Assembly (NCBI GenBank): GCA_002363865.1
Contig: DEWY01000004.1
Location: 235,762 to 299,761 of the forward strand
From: Caulobacteraceae bacterium UBA3198
Lineage (GTDB): Bacteria > Pseudomonadota > Alphaproteobacteria > Caulobacterales > Caulobacteraceae
Length of the DNA stretch: 64,000 bases
Reading direction: 5' to 3'
Shown: in pieces, positions 42,925 to 51,729 of the stretch
How the letters are laid out: each line of letters begins with the position of its first letter
How positions within the stretch are numbered: the first letter of the stretch is position 1
Translations under genes and position numbers: made by a program
The notes under the pieces: generated by a model
What the model was told of the DNA's origin: nothing
The model's input: the letters and a program-made list of their open reading frames with translations, nothing else
The model's database searches: none

Positions 42925-43476
42925 TCAGGCCTGGGCGCGCGCCTTGGACAAGTCGGCCACCAGGGGCTCGGCCTGGTCAGGATGGGTCAGGCGGAAAATC
43001 TCTGCGTGGGAAAAGCGTGGGTCGGCCAGGCGGGCGGTGAATTCCCGCTGGCGACGATGATAGGTGTCCCAGGCCCAGCGGATCGGATGCTCGGGCGTCA
43101 CCCACATGGCGGCGTTTTCGCGATTACCGGTGCCGGGCCACAGCTCCTTGCGGTCGATGGCGCGGATCACCGAGCGCCAAGTCACCCGGCGCATCACCAC
43201 GGCGCGCGAATAGTCGAGCCAGATCACATGGGTGGCCCGGCCCCAGATCTGGTCGCGCACATTCGAATAGCCGCCGGCCATCACCCAGGCCGGCTGGCCG
43301 ATGGCCGCCTCGATCCGGCGGATGAATTCCGGCTGGTCGGTGTCGTTCAGCGACACCCAGCCCGGCTGCCAGTTGATGGCGTCCAGCTCGAAGTGCGGCA
43401 GGTCGAGCGCGCCCGCCAACCGCCCGGCCAGGGTGGTTTTTCCCGAGCCGGTGGTGCCCACCACGGTGATCCGCAT
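42925..43476 (-). CDS. P-loop nucleotide kinase-like protein
   Basis: A 183-residue protein starting RITVVGTTGSGKTTLAGRLA, then HFELDAINWQPGW and HVIWLDYSRAVVMRRVTWR. This is the adenylate-kinase-like family often named FlaR-related or topology-modulating; the names are historical and the substrate is unknown. An Arg-rich lid follows. It is 4 nt downstream of glnD's stop on the opposite strand and ends close to it, so the two converge. Starts 5 nt after the CoA-transferase gene ends, suggesting co-transcription. Confidence 0.8.
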   Translation of the reverse strand: MRITVVGTTGSGKTTLAGRLAGALDLPHFELDAINWQPGWVSLNDTDQPEFIRRIEAAIGQPAWVMAGGYSNVRDQIWGRATHVIWLDYSRAVVMRRVTWRSVIRAIDRKELWPGTGNRENAAMWVTPEHPIRWAWDTYHRRQREFTARLADPRFSHAEIFRLTHPDQAEPLVADLSKARAQA

Positions 43477-43480
43477 GTCC

Positions 43481-44704
43481 CTACTCCGGCGAAGATCGCT
43501 GGCGGACCTCGGCGAAGACCTCGTCGGTCTGCTCGCCCAGGCGCGGGGGGTGGCGGCGGATGTTGGAGGGGGTCTTTTCGAACTTCACCGGCGGGCGGAT
43601 GGCCTTGTAGGGGCCCAGATGCGGGTGGTCGTAGCGCTCGAACAGGCCGACGGCCTCCAGGTGCGGATCGCCCTCCAGGTCCTCGAACCGGTTGGTCTTC
43701 TGCACCGGGATCGACAGGCCCTTCAGCAGGGTCAGCCACTCGGCGGTGGTCTTGGTGGCGGTGACCTCCTCGACCATGGCGTAGAGCTCGCGGGTGTGCT
43801 TGGCCCGCTGGGCGTAGTCGGCAAAGCGCGGGTCCCTGGCCACCGTCTCGGCCCAGCCGGCCACGGCGAAGAACTGGTCCCACTGTTTGTCGGTATAGGG
43901 CAGCAGGCCGATATAGCCGTCCTTGGTGGCGAACGGCTTGCGGTGGGGATTGGTCACCCGCTGGTAGGACCACTGGCCGGTGGGCGGCTCATAGGCGTGG
44001 TCATAGAGGTTCTCCACCAGGTTGAAGCTGGTGACGCATTCCAGCATCGGCACCTCGACGAACTGGCCTTCGCCGGTCCTGGCGCGGTGGAACAGGGCCG
44101 CGGTCAGGGCCTGGGCCATGAAGAGGCCCGAGACCTTGTCGGCCACCAGGGTCGGCAGGATGCGCGGGGTCTCGTTCCCGTCGGTGCGCGGCAGGAGATC
44201 AGCCATGCCTGAGGCCGACTGGATCAGGTCATCATAGGCCGGCTCCCCGGCGTAGGGCCCGTCCGAGCCATAGCCTGCGGCATGGACATAGATCACGTCG
44301 GGGCGGAGCGTCTTCACCGCCTCATAGTCGAGGCCGAGGCGCTTGAGCCCCTCATAGCGGATCGAGGCGGCGAACACGTCGCAGCTGGCGATCAGAGCTT
44401 CCAGCGCCGGGCGCATGGCGGGGTCGCGCAGATCGACCAGGACCGAGCGCTTGTTGCGGTTGATGGTCAGGAAGATGGGGCCGAGGTCCTTGGGCGCGCC
44501 CTCGGGCGGGTGGCCGGCCCAGCGCATGATGTCGCCGCCGTCGCCGCGGCCCGAGCCCGGATCCTCCAGCTTGATCACGTCGGCGCCCTGGTCGCCCAGA
44601 ATCTGGGTGGCATAGGCGCCGAACACCACGCTGGTCAGGTCCAGGATGCGGACGCCCGCCAGTGGCCCGGTGGCCTCGCTCGCCAGTTGCTTGCCTTCCG
44701 CCAC
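43481..44704 (-). CDS. CaiB/BaiF family CoA-transferase
   Basis: Class III CoA-transferase of 407 residues. It begins LAGVRILDLTSVVFGAYATQ, has DQGADVIKLEDPGSGRGDGGD and the catalytic Asp in the region VAAGYGSDGPYAGEPAYDDL-like loop. It moves CoA between acyl carboxylates. Divergent from the acyl-CoA dehydrogenase and enoyl-CoA hydratase genes, with which it likely forms a catabolic unit for an unidentified carboxylic acid. Confidence 0.9.
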   Translation of the reverse strand: MAEGKQLASEATGPLAGVRILDLTSVVFGAYATQILGDQGADVIKLEDPGSGRGDGGDIMRWAGHPPEGAPKDLGPIFLTINRNKRSVLVDLRDPAMRPALEALIASCDVFAASIRYEGLKRLGLDYEAVKTLRPDVIYVHAAGYGSDGPYAGEPAYDDLIQSASGMADLLPRTDGNETPRILPTLVADKVSGLFMAQALTAALFHRARTGEGQFVEVPMLECVTSFNLVENLYDHAYEPPTGQWSYQRVTNPHRKPFATKDGYIGLLPYTDKQWDQFFAVAGWAETVARDPRFADYAQRAKHTRELYAMVEEVTATKTTAEWLTLLKGLSIPVQKTNRFEDLEGDPHLEAVGLFERYDHPHLGPYKAIRPPVKFEKTPSNIRRHPPRLGEQTDEVFAEVRQRSSPE

Positions 44705-44797
44705 GGCCGTCCTCCCTTATGGTTCTTGTCGGCGTTTATGCTGCGCCAATGAGATCGCGCCAAGCGACCAACCACAGTGACGTAGAGGGAGGACGTG

Positions 44798-45964
44798 ATG
44801 GATTTCCAACTCTCCGACGAGCATCGGATGCTCAAGGAGCTGACCGCCCGCTTCGTCCGCGACGAGCTGATGCCCCTGGAGGCCGGCGTTCTGGACCGCG
44901 AGGCCAAGGGCCAGGGCCTGTCGCTGGGCGCCGAAGAGCACGCCCGGCTGGATCAGGTGTCCAAGGACCTCGGCCTCTGGGGCCTGGACGCGCCGGAGGA
45001 CGTGGGCGGTTCGGACCTGCCCTATGTGGCCATGGTCGGCGTCGGCGAGGAGCTGGGCCGCACCATCACCCCCTACACCCTGCCGCCGGACAGCCCGAAC
45101 CTGCGCATGCTGATGGCCACGGTGAACGAACGCCAGAAGGAGGCCTATCTGGCGCCTTACGTGCGCGGCGAGACCGTCTCGGCCATCGGCATTTCGGAGC
45201 CCGGCGCAGGCGCCGATCCCTCAGCTATGACCACAAGGGCTGTCCGCGACGGGGACGACTGGATCATCAATGGCCGCAAGATCTGGATCACCCGGGCCGC
45301 CGACGCCGACTTCACCATCCTGATGGCGGTGACCGACACCGAAAAGCGGGCGCGGGGCGGCATCTCGGCCTTCCTGGTGGACCGTGACGCCCCGGGCTTC
45401 CACCTCCTGCGGCAGATCCCGATGATCGGCGGCCAGTCCACCTATGAGGTGGTGCTGGAGGATTGCCGGGTCGAGGGCTGGAAGCTGCTCGGCCAGGAGG
45501 GCGCGGGCTTCGCGCCCATGCAGATTCGTCTGGGCACCCGGCGGATCGAGATGGCCGCCTGGTCCATCGGCATGGCCCAGCGGGCGCTCGACATGATGGT
45601 CGAGTACGCCCCGCAGCGGTCCACCTTCGGCGCGCCCCTGTCGGAGCGCCAGGCCATCCAGTGGTGGGTGGCCGATGCGGCGACCCGCATCCATGCCGCG
45701 CGCCTGATGACCTATGACTGCGCCTGGAAGCTCGATCAGGGCCGCGACACCCGGGTGGAAATCTCGATGATCAAGGCCTACGCCACCGAGATGGCCTGGG
45801 AGGTGGTCGACCACGCCATGCAGACCTTCGGCGCCATGGGCATGACCAAGGAGCTGCCCCTGCAGCTGATGGCCTCGCGCCTGCGCACCATGCGCATCTA
45901 TGACGGCCCCACCGAAGTCCATAAGTGGGTGGTGGCCCGCAACCTTCTGGGAACCCGAAAATGA
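44798..45964 (+). CDS. Acyl-CoA dehydrogenase
   Basis: FAD enzyme of 388 residues introducing the alpha-beta double bond into an acyl-CoA. It starts MDFQLSDEHRMLKELTARFV and has the flavin-contact signatures AIGISEPGAGADPSAMTTRA and QTFGAMGMTKELPLQLM. The ATG at 44798 follows GAGGGAGG; a GTG one codon earlier is equivalent. The catalytic Glu is not at an obvious medium-chain position, so chain-length class is open. Overlaps the enoyl-CoA hydratase by ATGA. Confidence 0.93.
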   Translation: MDFQLSDEHRMLKELTARFVRDELMPLEAGVLDREAKGQGLSLGAEEHARLDQVSKDLGLWGLDAPEDVGGSDLPYVAMVGVGEELGRTITPYTLPPDSPNLRMLMATVNERQKEAYLAPYVRGETVSAIGISEPGAGADPSAMTTRAVRDGDDWIINGRKIWITRAADADFTILMAVTDTEKRARGGISAFLVDRDAPGFHLLRQIPMIGGQSTYEVVLEDCRVEGWKLLGQEGAGFAPMQIRLGTRRIEMAAWSIGMAQRALDMMVEYAPQRSTFGAPLSERQAIQWWVADAATRIHAARLMTYDCAWKLDQGRDTRVEISMIKAYATEMAWEVVDHAMQTFGAMGMTKELPLQLMASRLRTMRIYDGPTEVHKWVVARNLLGTRK

Positions 45965-46740
45965 GCGCCAAGTCCGATCACCTCGTCATCAGCGTCCAGG
46001 ACCATGTGGCGCAGCTGATCTTCCACCGGCCCCCGGCCAACCACGTCTCGGTGGAGCTGGTGGCCGACATCGCCGACGCCCTGCTGGCCTTCGACAAGGA
46101 CCCGGCGGTGCGCGCCACCGTGCTAGCCTCGGAGGGCAAGCCCTTCTGCGCCGGCGCCGACCTGGCCTCCCCCACCGGCATCGGCGGGGCGGGCATGGGC
46201 GGAGTCTCCGAACTCTATGACCAGGCCGTGCGGCTGTTTTCGGTGGAAAAGCCCATCGTCGCCGCCGTGCAGGGCGCGGCCGTGGGGGCGGGCCTGGGGC
46301 TGGCCCTTGTCGCCGACTTCCGGGTCGCGGCGCATGAGGCGCGGTTCTCGGCCAATTTCGTCAAGCTGGGCTTCCATCCGGGCTTTGGCCTGACCCACAC
46401 CCTGCCGCGGGTGATCGGCGCCCAGCGGGCCGATCTGATGTTCCTCACCGGCCGGCGGATCCGCGCGGACGAGGCCCTGGCCTGGGGGCTGGTGGACGAA
46501 CTGGTCCCGGCCGACGAGCTGCGCCAGTCGGCCTTCGCGCTCGCCGCCGAGCTGGCGGAGAATGCGCCCCTGGCCGTCGTCGCCACCCGCAAGACCACCC
46601 GCAGCAAACTGGCCGACGCGGTCCGCGCCGCCACGGCTCACGAGCACCAGCAGCAGACCACCCTGCGGGCCACCGAGGACTTCGCCGAGGGTGTGGCCGC
46701 CGTCAACGAACGCCGGCCGGGCCAGTTCAAGGGGCGCTGA
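45961..46740 (+). CDS. Enoyl-CoA hydratase/isomerase family protein
   Basis: Crotonase-fold protein of 259 residues. N-terminal VAQLIFHRPPANHVSVELVA, the oxyanion loops KPFCAGADLASP and VQGAAVGAGLGLALVADFR are present. Its position, overlapping the acyl-CoA dehydrogenase stop, suggests it hydrates that enzyme's product. A longer in-frame start at 45925 lies within the upstream gene and is rejected. Confidence 0.92.
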   Translation: MSAKSDHLVISVQDHVAQLIFHRPPANHVSVELVADIADALLAFDKDPAVRATVLASEGKPFCAGADLASPTGIGGAGMGGVSELYDQAVRLFSVEKPIVAAVQGAAVGAGLGLALVADFRVAAHEARFSANFVKLGFHPGFGLTHTLPRVIGAQRADLMFLTGRRIRADEALAWGLVDELVPADELRQSAFALAAELAENAPLAVVATRKTTRSKLADAVRAATAHEHQQQTTLRATEDFAEGVAAVNERRPGQFKGR

Positions 46741-46754
46741 GAGGCGGGGGCTTG

Positions 46755-46866
46755 CGTGCTTCGAGGCTCGCTGGCGCTCGCACCTCAGCATGAGGGATTC
46801 TGCAGCAGTCTCGCCGTCGCCCTCATCCTGAGGCGCCCGCGCATGCGGGCCTCGAAGGACGAGGGC
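46755..46866. repeat. Palindromic repeat family B, copy 1
   Basis: The element reads GTGCTTCGAGGCTCGC ... CACCTCAGCATGAGG then CCTCATCCTGAGGCGCC ... CCTCGAAGGACGAGG, two arms complementary to each other around a variable centre. The second copy lies at 54176-54287. It occupies the gap between convergent enoyl-CoA hydratase and M3 peptidase genes. This sequence type is abundant in alphaproteobacterial genomes. Confidence 0.88.
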
Positions 46867-46885
46867 GATAGCTCGGCGGCCCCGA

Positions 46886-49006
46886 TCAGCTGACCGGGAA
46901 GCCCTTGTCGCGGAGATAGGCGCCCACCGCCGCGTCGCGGCCGCGGAAGGCCCGGTAGGCTTCAGCCTGGTCGACCGTGTCGCCCACCGAGAGGATGTGG
47001 TCGACCATCCGCTTGGCCACGTCCTTGTCGTACATCCCGCCCGGCGCTTCCCGGAACGCCTCGGCGGCGTCCTGCGACAGCACCTCGGCCCAGAGGTAGG
47101 AATAGTAGCCGGCCGAATAGCCGTCCGAGGCGAAGACGTGGGCGAACTGTGGCGTGCGGTGACGCATGGGCAGCTCGGCGGGCATGCCGAGCTTGGCCAG
47201 CTCCTCGCGCTCGAAGGCGTCGGGATCGATATCGGCGTCGCCGGCCAGGTGCAGCTTCATGTCGATCAGGGCCGAGGCTAGATACTCGGTCACCTCGAAA
47301 CCCTGGCGGAAGGTCGACGCCTGCTCGATCTTCTTGGCCAGCTCCTCGGGCATAGGTTCGCCGGTCTCGTGGTGCAGGGCGAAACGGCTCAGCACCTCGC
47401 GAGTCGGCAGCCAGGCCTCGTTCACCTGGCTGGGGAACTCTACATAGTCCCGCGGCACGCTGGTGCCCGACAGGGAGGGATAGGTTACGTTGGACAACAG
47501 GCCATGGATGGCGTGGCCGAACTCGTGGAACAGGGTGGTGGCGTCGTCCCAGGAGATCAGCACCGGCTGGCCCGGCGCGCCCTTTACGAAGTTGGAATTG
47601 TTGGAGACGATGGGGGTGATGGGCCCATCCAGCTTCTGCTGGCTGCGATAGGCGTTCATCCAGGCGCCCGAGCGCTTGCCGGTCCGGGCATAGGGGTCGA
47701 AGTAGAAGAGGCCCAGATGGGCGCCGTTCCGCTTGACCTCCCAGGTCCGCACATCGGGATGATAGACCGGCACATTGGTCACCGGGGTGAAGCTCATGCC
47801 GTAGACCTCGCCGGCGGCCCAGAACATGCCGTCCACCAGCTTGTCCATCTGCAGATAGGCCTTCACCTCGTTCATATCGAGGTTGTAGCGCTCGGCCCGG
47901 ACCTTCTCGGCATAGTAGCGATAGTCCCAGGGCTCGATCTTCACCCCGGCCTTTTCCGCGTCCGCGATGGCCTGCATCTCGGCCACTTCCTCGGCGACCC
48001 GGGCGATGGCCGCGGGCCAGACCCGCATCATCAGCTCCATGGCCGCATCTGGGGTCTTGGCCATGGCCGCTTCCAGCCGCCAGTGGGCGTGGGTCGGATA
48101 GCCCAGCAGATTGGCCCGCTCGACCCGCAGCTTGAGGATCTTCTGGATGACGCCGTTATTGTCGTGCGCGTCGCCATTGTCCCCTCGGCTGTAATAGGTC
48201 CGCCAGACCTTCTCGCGCAGGTCGCGGCGATCGGAATAGGTCAGGAAGGGGTCCATGGAGGACCGGGTGTTGAGGATGGCGTATTCACCCGGGCGGCCGC
48301 GCTCGGTGGCGGCGGCCGCGGCGGCGGCGCGGACATCCTCGGGCAGACCGCGCAGCTCGGCCTCGGTCTTCAGATAGAGGACATAGTCGGTCTCGTCGGC
48401 CAGCAGGTTCTGGCTGAAGGTGGTGAAGGCCTGGGCCAGTTCGCCATTGATCTGCGCCACCCGGGCCTTGGCGGCCGGCTCCAGCTTGGCGCCGGCGCGG
48501 ACAAAGGCGTTCCAGCGCTTCCAGGTCAGGCGCTGCTGTTCCGGGGTCAGGCCGGCGCTCTCGCGGCCCTCATAGACCTGCTCGATACGGGCGAAGAGCT
48601 TGGCGTTCTGCAGGATCTTGTCGGAATGGGCCGACAGTCGCGGCGCCATCGCCGTCTCCACCGCCCGCATCTCCGGATTGGACAGGGTGCCGCCCCAGAC
48701 CCAGTAGGGCGCGCCCACCCGGTCGAGCGCCGCGCCGGCGCGCTCAAGGGCCGCGATGGTGTTGTCGAAGGTGGCCGGCTCAGGATTGTTGGCGATGGCC
48801 TCGATCTCTTCCAGCTCCAGGGCCATGGCCGCCTCGAGGGCCGGGGCGAAGTCGGCGATCTTGACCTGGTCGAAGGGCGGCACTCCGCCATAGGGGCCGG
48901 TCCACGGGGCCAGCAGGGGCGAGCCGTCGGCCGCAAGGGCGGGCAGGGGCAGGGCGGCGGCGCCGAGCGCTGCGCTCGAGACGGCCAGGAACATGCGCCG
49001 ATCCAT
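46886..49006 (-). CDS. M3 family zinc metallopeptidase (Dcp/PrlC type), exported
   Basis: Thimet-oligopeptidase family dipeptidyl carboxypeptidase-like enzyme of 706 residues. The zinc motif HEFGHAIHGLLSNVTYPS and the following ELPMRHRTPQFAHVFASDGYSAGYYSYLWAEVL in pieces are typical of M3. The N-terminus MDRRMFLAVSSAALGAAALP carries a twin-arginine signal with AxA cleavage, so the enzyme probably folds in the cytoplasm with zinc and is exported by Tat. It would degrade short peptides in the periplasm. Confidence 0.92.
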   Translation of the reverse strand: MDRRMFLAVSSAALGAAALPLPALAADGSPLLAPWTGPYGGVPPFDQVKIADFAPALEAAMALELEEIEAIANNPEPATFDNTIAALERAGAALDRVGAPYWVWGGTLSNPEMRAVETAMAPRLSAHSDKILQNAKLFARIEQVYEGRESAGLTPEQQRLTWKRWNAFVRAGAKLEPAAKARVAQINGELAQAFTTFSQNLLADETDYVLYLKTEAELRGLPEDVRAAAAAAATERGRPGEYAILNTRSSMDPFLTYSDRRDLREKVWRTYYSRGDNGDAHDNNGVIQKILKLRVERANLLGYPTHAHWRLEAAMAKTPDAAMELMMRVWPAAIARVAEEVAEMQAIADAEKAGVKIEPWDYRYYAEKVRAERYNLDMNEVKAYLQMDKLVDGMFWAAGEVYGMSFTPVTNVPVYHPDVRTWEVKRNGAHLGLFYFDPYARTGKRSGAWMNAYRSQQKLDGPITPIVSNNSNFVKGAPGQPVLISWDDATTLFHEFGHAIHGLLSNVTYPSLSGTSVPRDYVEFPSQVNEAWLPTREVLSRFALHHETGEPMPEELAKKIEQASTFRQGFEVTEYLASALIDMKLHLAGDADIDPDAFEREELAKLGMPAELPMRHRTPQFAHVFASDGYSAGYYSYLWAEVLSQDAAEAFREAPGGMYDKDVAKRMVDHILSVGDTVDQAEAYRAFRGRDAAVGAYLRDKGFPVS

Positions 49007-49141
49007 CAGGAAACTCCGGTGTCGTCGAAAGGAAGGTTGGCGCGACCTTAGGCGCCGGGAGCCTGAACGTCACATGACAGGCTTGTAATGTGACATGCCT
49101 CCCCTCTGGCGGGGCGCGCAAGGGGCGGCTAAAGCCGAGAC

Positions 49142-49993
49142 ATGGCCATTGGCGTGTTTGATTCCGGAGTGGGCGGCCTGACCGTCCACCGCAAGCTGGC
49201 GGAGCGCTTTCCCCGCGCCGACCTCGTCTATCTGGCCGACCAGGCCAACGCCCCCTATGGCGGGCGGCCCGGCGAAGAGATCGTCGAACTGACCCGGGCT
49301 GGCTGCGACCGGCTGTTCGATCAGGGCTGCGACCTGGTGGTGCTGGCCTGTAACACCGCCTCGGCCATTGCGCTGCGCCGCCTGCAGCAGACCTGGCTGC
49401 CGCAGCGCCGCCGGGAGCTCGCCCGTCCGGTCAATGTGCTGGGCCTCATCGTGCCGACCATCGAGGCGGCCACCGGCCTGCCCTGGGAGCACGAGGCCGA
49501 GCGCCGGGGCGACAAGGTCGAGAAGCTGGACATCCTGGCGGTGTTCGCCACCCCGGCCACGGCCCGCAGCCGGGTCTATGAGATCGAGATCGACAAGCGA
49601 CGCCAGGACGTGGCCGTCTTCGTCGAGCCCTGTCCGGAGCTGGCCCGGATGATCGAGGACAATGCCGGCGCCGTGGAGCTGGCCCAGGCGGTGGAGGCCC
49701 ATGGGGCCCAGATCACCGCCCGCATCGGCCGGGCGCCGGACCGGGCCATCCTCGGCTGCACCCATTATGAGATCATCGCCGACATGTTCCGCGCCGCGCT
49801 CAAGCCGGGCACGCCGCTGATCCATCAGCCCGACGCCACGGCCGCAGCCCTGGCCGGCTATCTGGAGCGCCATCCGGAGATCGACGCCGGGTCGGCGGGG
49901 GTGCGACGCTTCCTGACCACCGGCCGCCCCGGCGCCCAGCACGAACTGGTGCAGACCTTCTGGGAAGGGCCCTTGAGCTTCGAGCCGGCCTGA
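49142..49993 (+). CDS. murI: Glutamate racemase
   Basis: Makes D-glutamate for peptidoglycan. The 283-residue protein has IGVFDSGVGGLTVHRKL, the two catalytic cysteines Cys70 in LACNTASA and Cys206 in LGCTHYEII, and APYGGRPGEEI. Start at the ATG 49142. Located between divergent M3 peptidase and downstream oxyR. Confidence 0.94.
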   Translation: MAIGVFDSGVGGLTVHRKLAERFPRADLVYLADQANAPYGGRPGEEIVELTRAGCDRLFDQGCDLVVLACNTASAIALRRLQQTWLPQRRRELARPVNVLGLIVPTIEAATGLPWEHEAERRGDKVEKLDILAVFATPATARSRVYEIEIDKRRQDVAVFVEPCPELARMIEDNAGAVELAQAVEAHGAQITARIGRAPDRAILGCTHYEIIADMFRAALKPGTPLIHQPDATAAALAGYLERHPEIDAGSAGVRRFLTTGRPGAQHELVQTFWEGPLSFEPA

Positions 49994-50135
49994 GGGGTGG
50001 GGCGGGGTCCGGGGGCGCGCCGGCGCTGGGGGAGAGAAGACGCCACCCCCGGACATTGAGGCGGGCTGGGAAGCTCAGCCGCCTCGACCCCCGCACCATG
50101 CGGCGAGGGACGCCCTTGGGTCCAATCGATAGTTT

Positions 50136-50164
50136 TTGATGTTTTGATAGGGCCGGCCTATATT
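50136..50164 (+). promoter_or_regulatory. oxyR promoter, probably leaderless
   Basis: TTGATG (50136-50141), 17 bp, TATATT (50159-50164) is a near-consensus housekeeping promoter. Seven bases after the -10 is position 50171, the A of the oxyR ATG, so the transcript probably has no leader. The only purine-rich tract, GAGG, lies two bases before the ATG, too close for a ribosome site. Confidence 0.7.
50147..50161. promoter_or_regulatory. OxyR half-operator overlapping its own -10
   Basis: ATAG-GGCCGGC-CTAT fits the ATAG-N7-CTAT unit from which the full OxyR operator is built. It covers the oxyR -10 element, which fits negative autoregulation as in other LysR regulators. The second unit expected 22 bp to the left is only a poor match (ATCG and TTGA at the predicted positions). 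Confidence 0.6.
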
Positions 50165-50170
50165 GAGGCC

Positions 50171-51091
50171 ATGATCCTGCCCACCGTCCGTCAGCTGCAA
50201 TATCTCAAGCTCCTCGCCGAGCATGGCGCCTTCGGGCGCGCCGCCGAGGCCGCCCACGTCACCCAGCCGACCCTCTCGGCAGGCATCCAGGAGCTGGAGC
50301 GGACCCTGGGGGCGCCGGTGGTCGACCGGGCCCGCACCGGGGTGATCCTGACGGCCGTGGGCGAAGCGGCCCTGCGCCGGGCCGCCACCATCCTCAACGA
50401 GGCCGAGGAGATGGTGCAGGAGGCCCGCCACGCCGGCCAACCCCTGTCGGGCCGCTTCAGGCTTGGGGTCATCCCGACCATCGCCCCCTTCCTGCTGCCC
50501 CGGGCCTTCCCCCTGCTGCGCACCCGTTATCCGGACCTGCGCCTCTTCCTGAGGGAGGACCTGACCCAGCGGTTGATCGCAGGCCTCAAGGCCGGCCAGC
50601 TGGACGCCGCCCTGATCGCCCTGCCCTATGAGACGGCGGGTCTCGACCTCGCCCATGTGGCTGATGACGAGCTGGTGGCCGCCCTGCCGGCCAATCACCC
50701 CCTGGCCAGGATGAGTGCGACGCCCCCTGACGAGCTGGAGCGGGCCGAGATGATCCTGCTGGAGGATGGCCACTGTCTGCGCGAGCACGCCCTGGCCGCC
50801 TGCGGCCTGAAGGCGCCCCGGGCCAATACCGATGACGGCCCCTTCGCCGCCACCTCCCTGCCGACCCTCGTGCAGATGGTGGGGTCCGGCCTGGGGGTCA
50901 GCTTCCTGCCGGCCATGGCGGTGGCGGCCGGCCTGACCGACTCCGTGGCCGTCACCATCCGGCCGCTGGCCACTGACCATCCCAGCCGGGAGATCGTGGT
51001 GGCCTGGCGATCCGGCTCCAGCCGGGCGGCTGAGGGCCGGCTGCTGGCCGAGATCATGCGCGAAGTGGTCGATCCGCCCCTCTTGTCCTGA
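50171..51091 (+). CDS. oxyR: Hydrogen-peroxide sensor regulator OxyR
   Basis: LysR-type activator of peroxide defence, 306 residues. HTH segment RQLQYLKLLAEHGAFGRAAE. The two redox cysteines are present as Cys202 and Cys211 in LEDGHCLREHALAACGLK, with the same eight-residue spacing as E. coli Cys199 and Cys208, so it should form the regulatory disulfide. No catalase gene is adjacent. The ATG at 50171 is favoured; the frame's earlier start at 50144 lies inside the promoter. Confidence 0.9.
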   Translation: MILPTVRQLQYLKLLAEHGAFGRAAEAAHVTQPTLSAGIQELERTLGAPVVDRARTGVILTAVGEAALRRAATILNEAEEMVQEARHAGQPLSGRFRLGVIPTIAPFLLPRAFPLLRTRYPDLRLFLREDLTQRLIAGLKAGQLDAALIALPYETAGLDLAHVADDELVAALPANHPLARMSATPPDELERAEMILLEDGHCLREHALAACGLKAPRANTDDGPFAATSLPTLVQMVGSGLGVSFLPAMAVAAGLTDSVAVTIRPLATDHPSREIVVAWRSGSSRAAEGRLLAEIMREVVDPPLLS

Positions 51092-51114
51092 GCGGCCTCT
51101 TGAAGTCCGATACG

Positions 51115-51147
51115 TTTCGATATATCTATTGTTTCGATAGATCGAAA
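51115..51147. promoter_or_regulatory. Probable PadR operator
   Basis: Arms TTTCGATATATC (51115-51126) and GATAGATCGAAA (51136-51147) are inverted repeats matching at 11 of 12 bases across a 9-bp spacer. The motif TTTCGATA also repeats directly 17 bp apart (51115 and 51132). It lies 16-48 bp upstream of the padR start, ideal for autorepression. Confidence 0.7.
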
Positions 51148-51162
51148 TAGGAACGAAAACAC

Positions 51163-51729
51163 ATGTATGGACACTTTGGATTTCACCCGCACCGCGCCCG
51201 CCACAGCCGACATGGCATGGGCGGACACGGGGTTGGGCGCGAGGGCGGCCATGGCCGCCGGGGCGGGCCGCGGCTCGGCCGGTTCCTGGAGCACGGCGAT
51301 CTGCGCTTTGTGCTGCTGGCCCTGGTGGAGGAGGCGCCCTCCCACGGCTATGAGCTGATCCGCACCCTGGAGGAGCGCACCGGCGGGGCCTATCGCCCCA
51401 GCCCCGGCGCCATCTACCCGACGCTGGCCCTGCTGGAGGACGAAGGCTTCGTGGCCCAGAGCCAGGGCTCCGGCGCCCGCAAGCTCTATGAGATCACCCC
51501 GGCCGGCCGTGAGGCGTTGGAGCCGCAGCGGCCGTCGGTCGCCGCCATCTTTGCGCGCATGAACGAGACCGGCGACGAGGTCGGCCGCCACAAGGTCCGC
51601 CGGGGCATGGAGAATGTGAAGACCGCCCTGCGGCTGCGCGCCTCCCGCGGCCTGAGCGAGGCCGAGGCCGAGGCTGTCGCGGCCATCCTCGACGAGGCGG
51701 CCGGCAAGATCGAGCGGGTGGGGCAATGA
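51163..51729 (+). CDS. PadR family transcriptional regulator with His-rich N-terminus
   Basis: 188 residues. The winged helix spans about 46-120, with RFVLLALVEEAPSHGYELIR and PSPGAIYPTLALLEDEGFV, and a C-terminal helical dimer domain follows. Residues 4-35 are rich in His, Gly and Arg (HFGFHPHRARHSRHGMGGHG), suggesting metal binding, as in some metal-responsive PadR proteins. ATGA overlap with the DUF2218 gene makes a two-gene operon behind the operator. Confidence 0.9.
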   Translation: MYGHFGFHPHRARHSRHGMGGHGVGREGGHGRRGGPRLGRFLEHGDLRFVLLALVEEAPSHGYELIRTLEERTGGAYRPSPGAIYPTLALLEDEGFVAQSQGSGARKLYEITPAGREALEPQRPSVAAIFARMNETGDEVGRHKVRRGMENVKTALRLRASRGLSEAEAEAVAAILDEAAGKIERVGQ

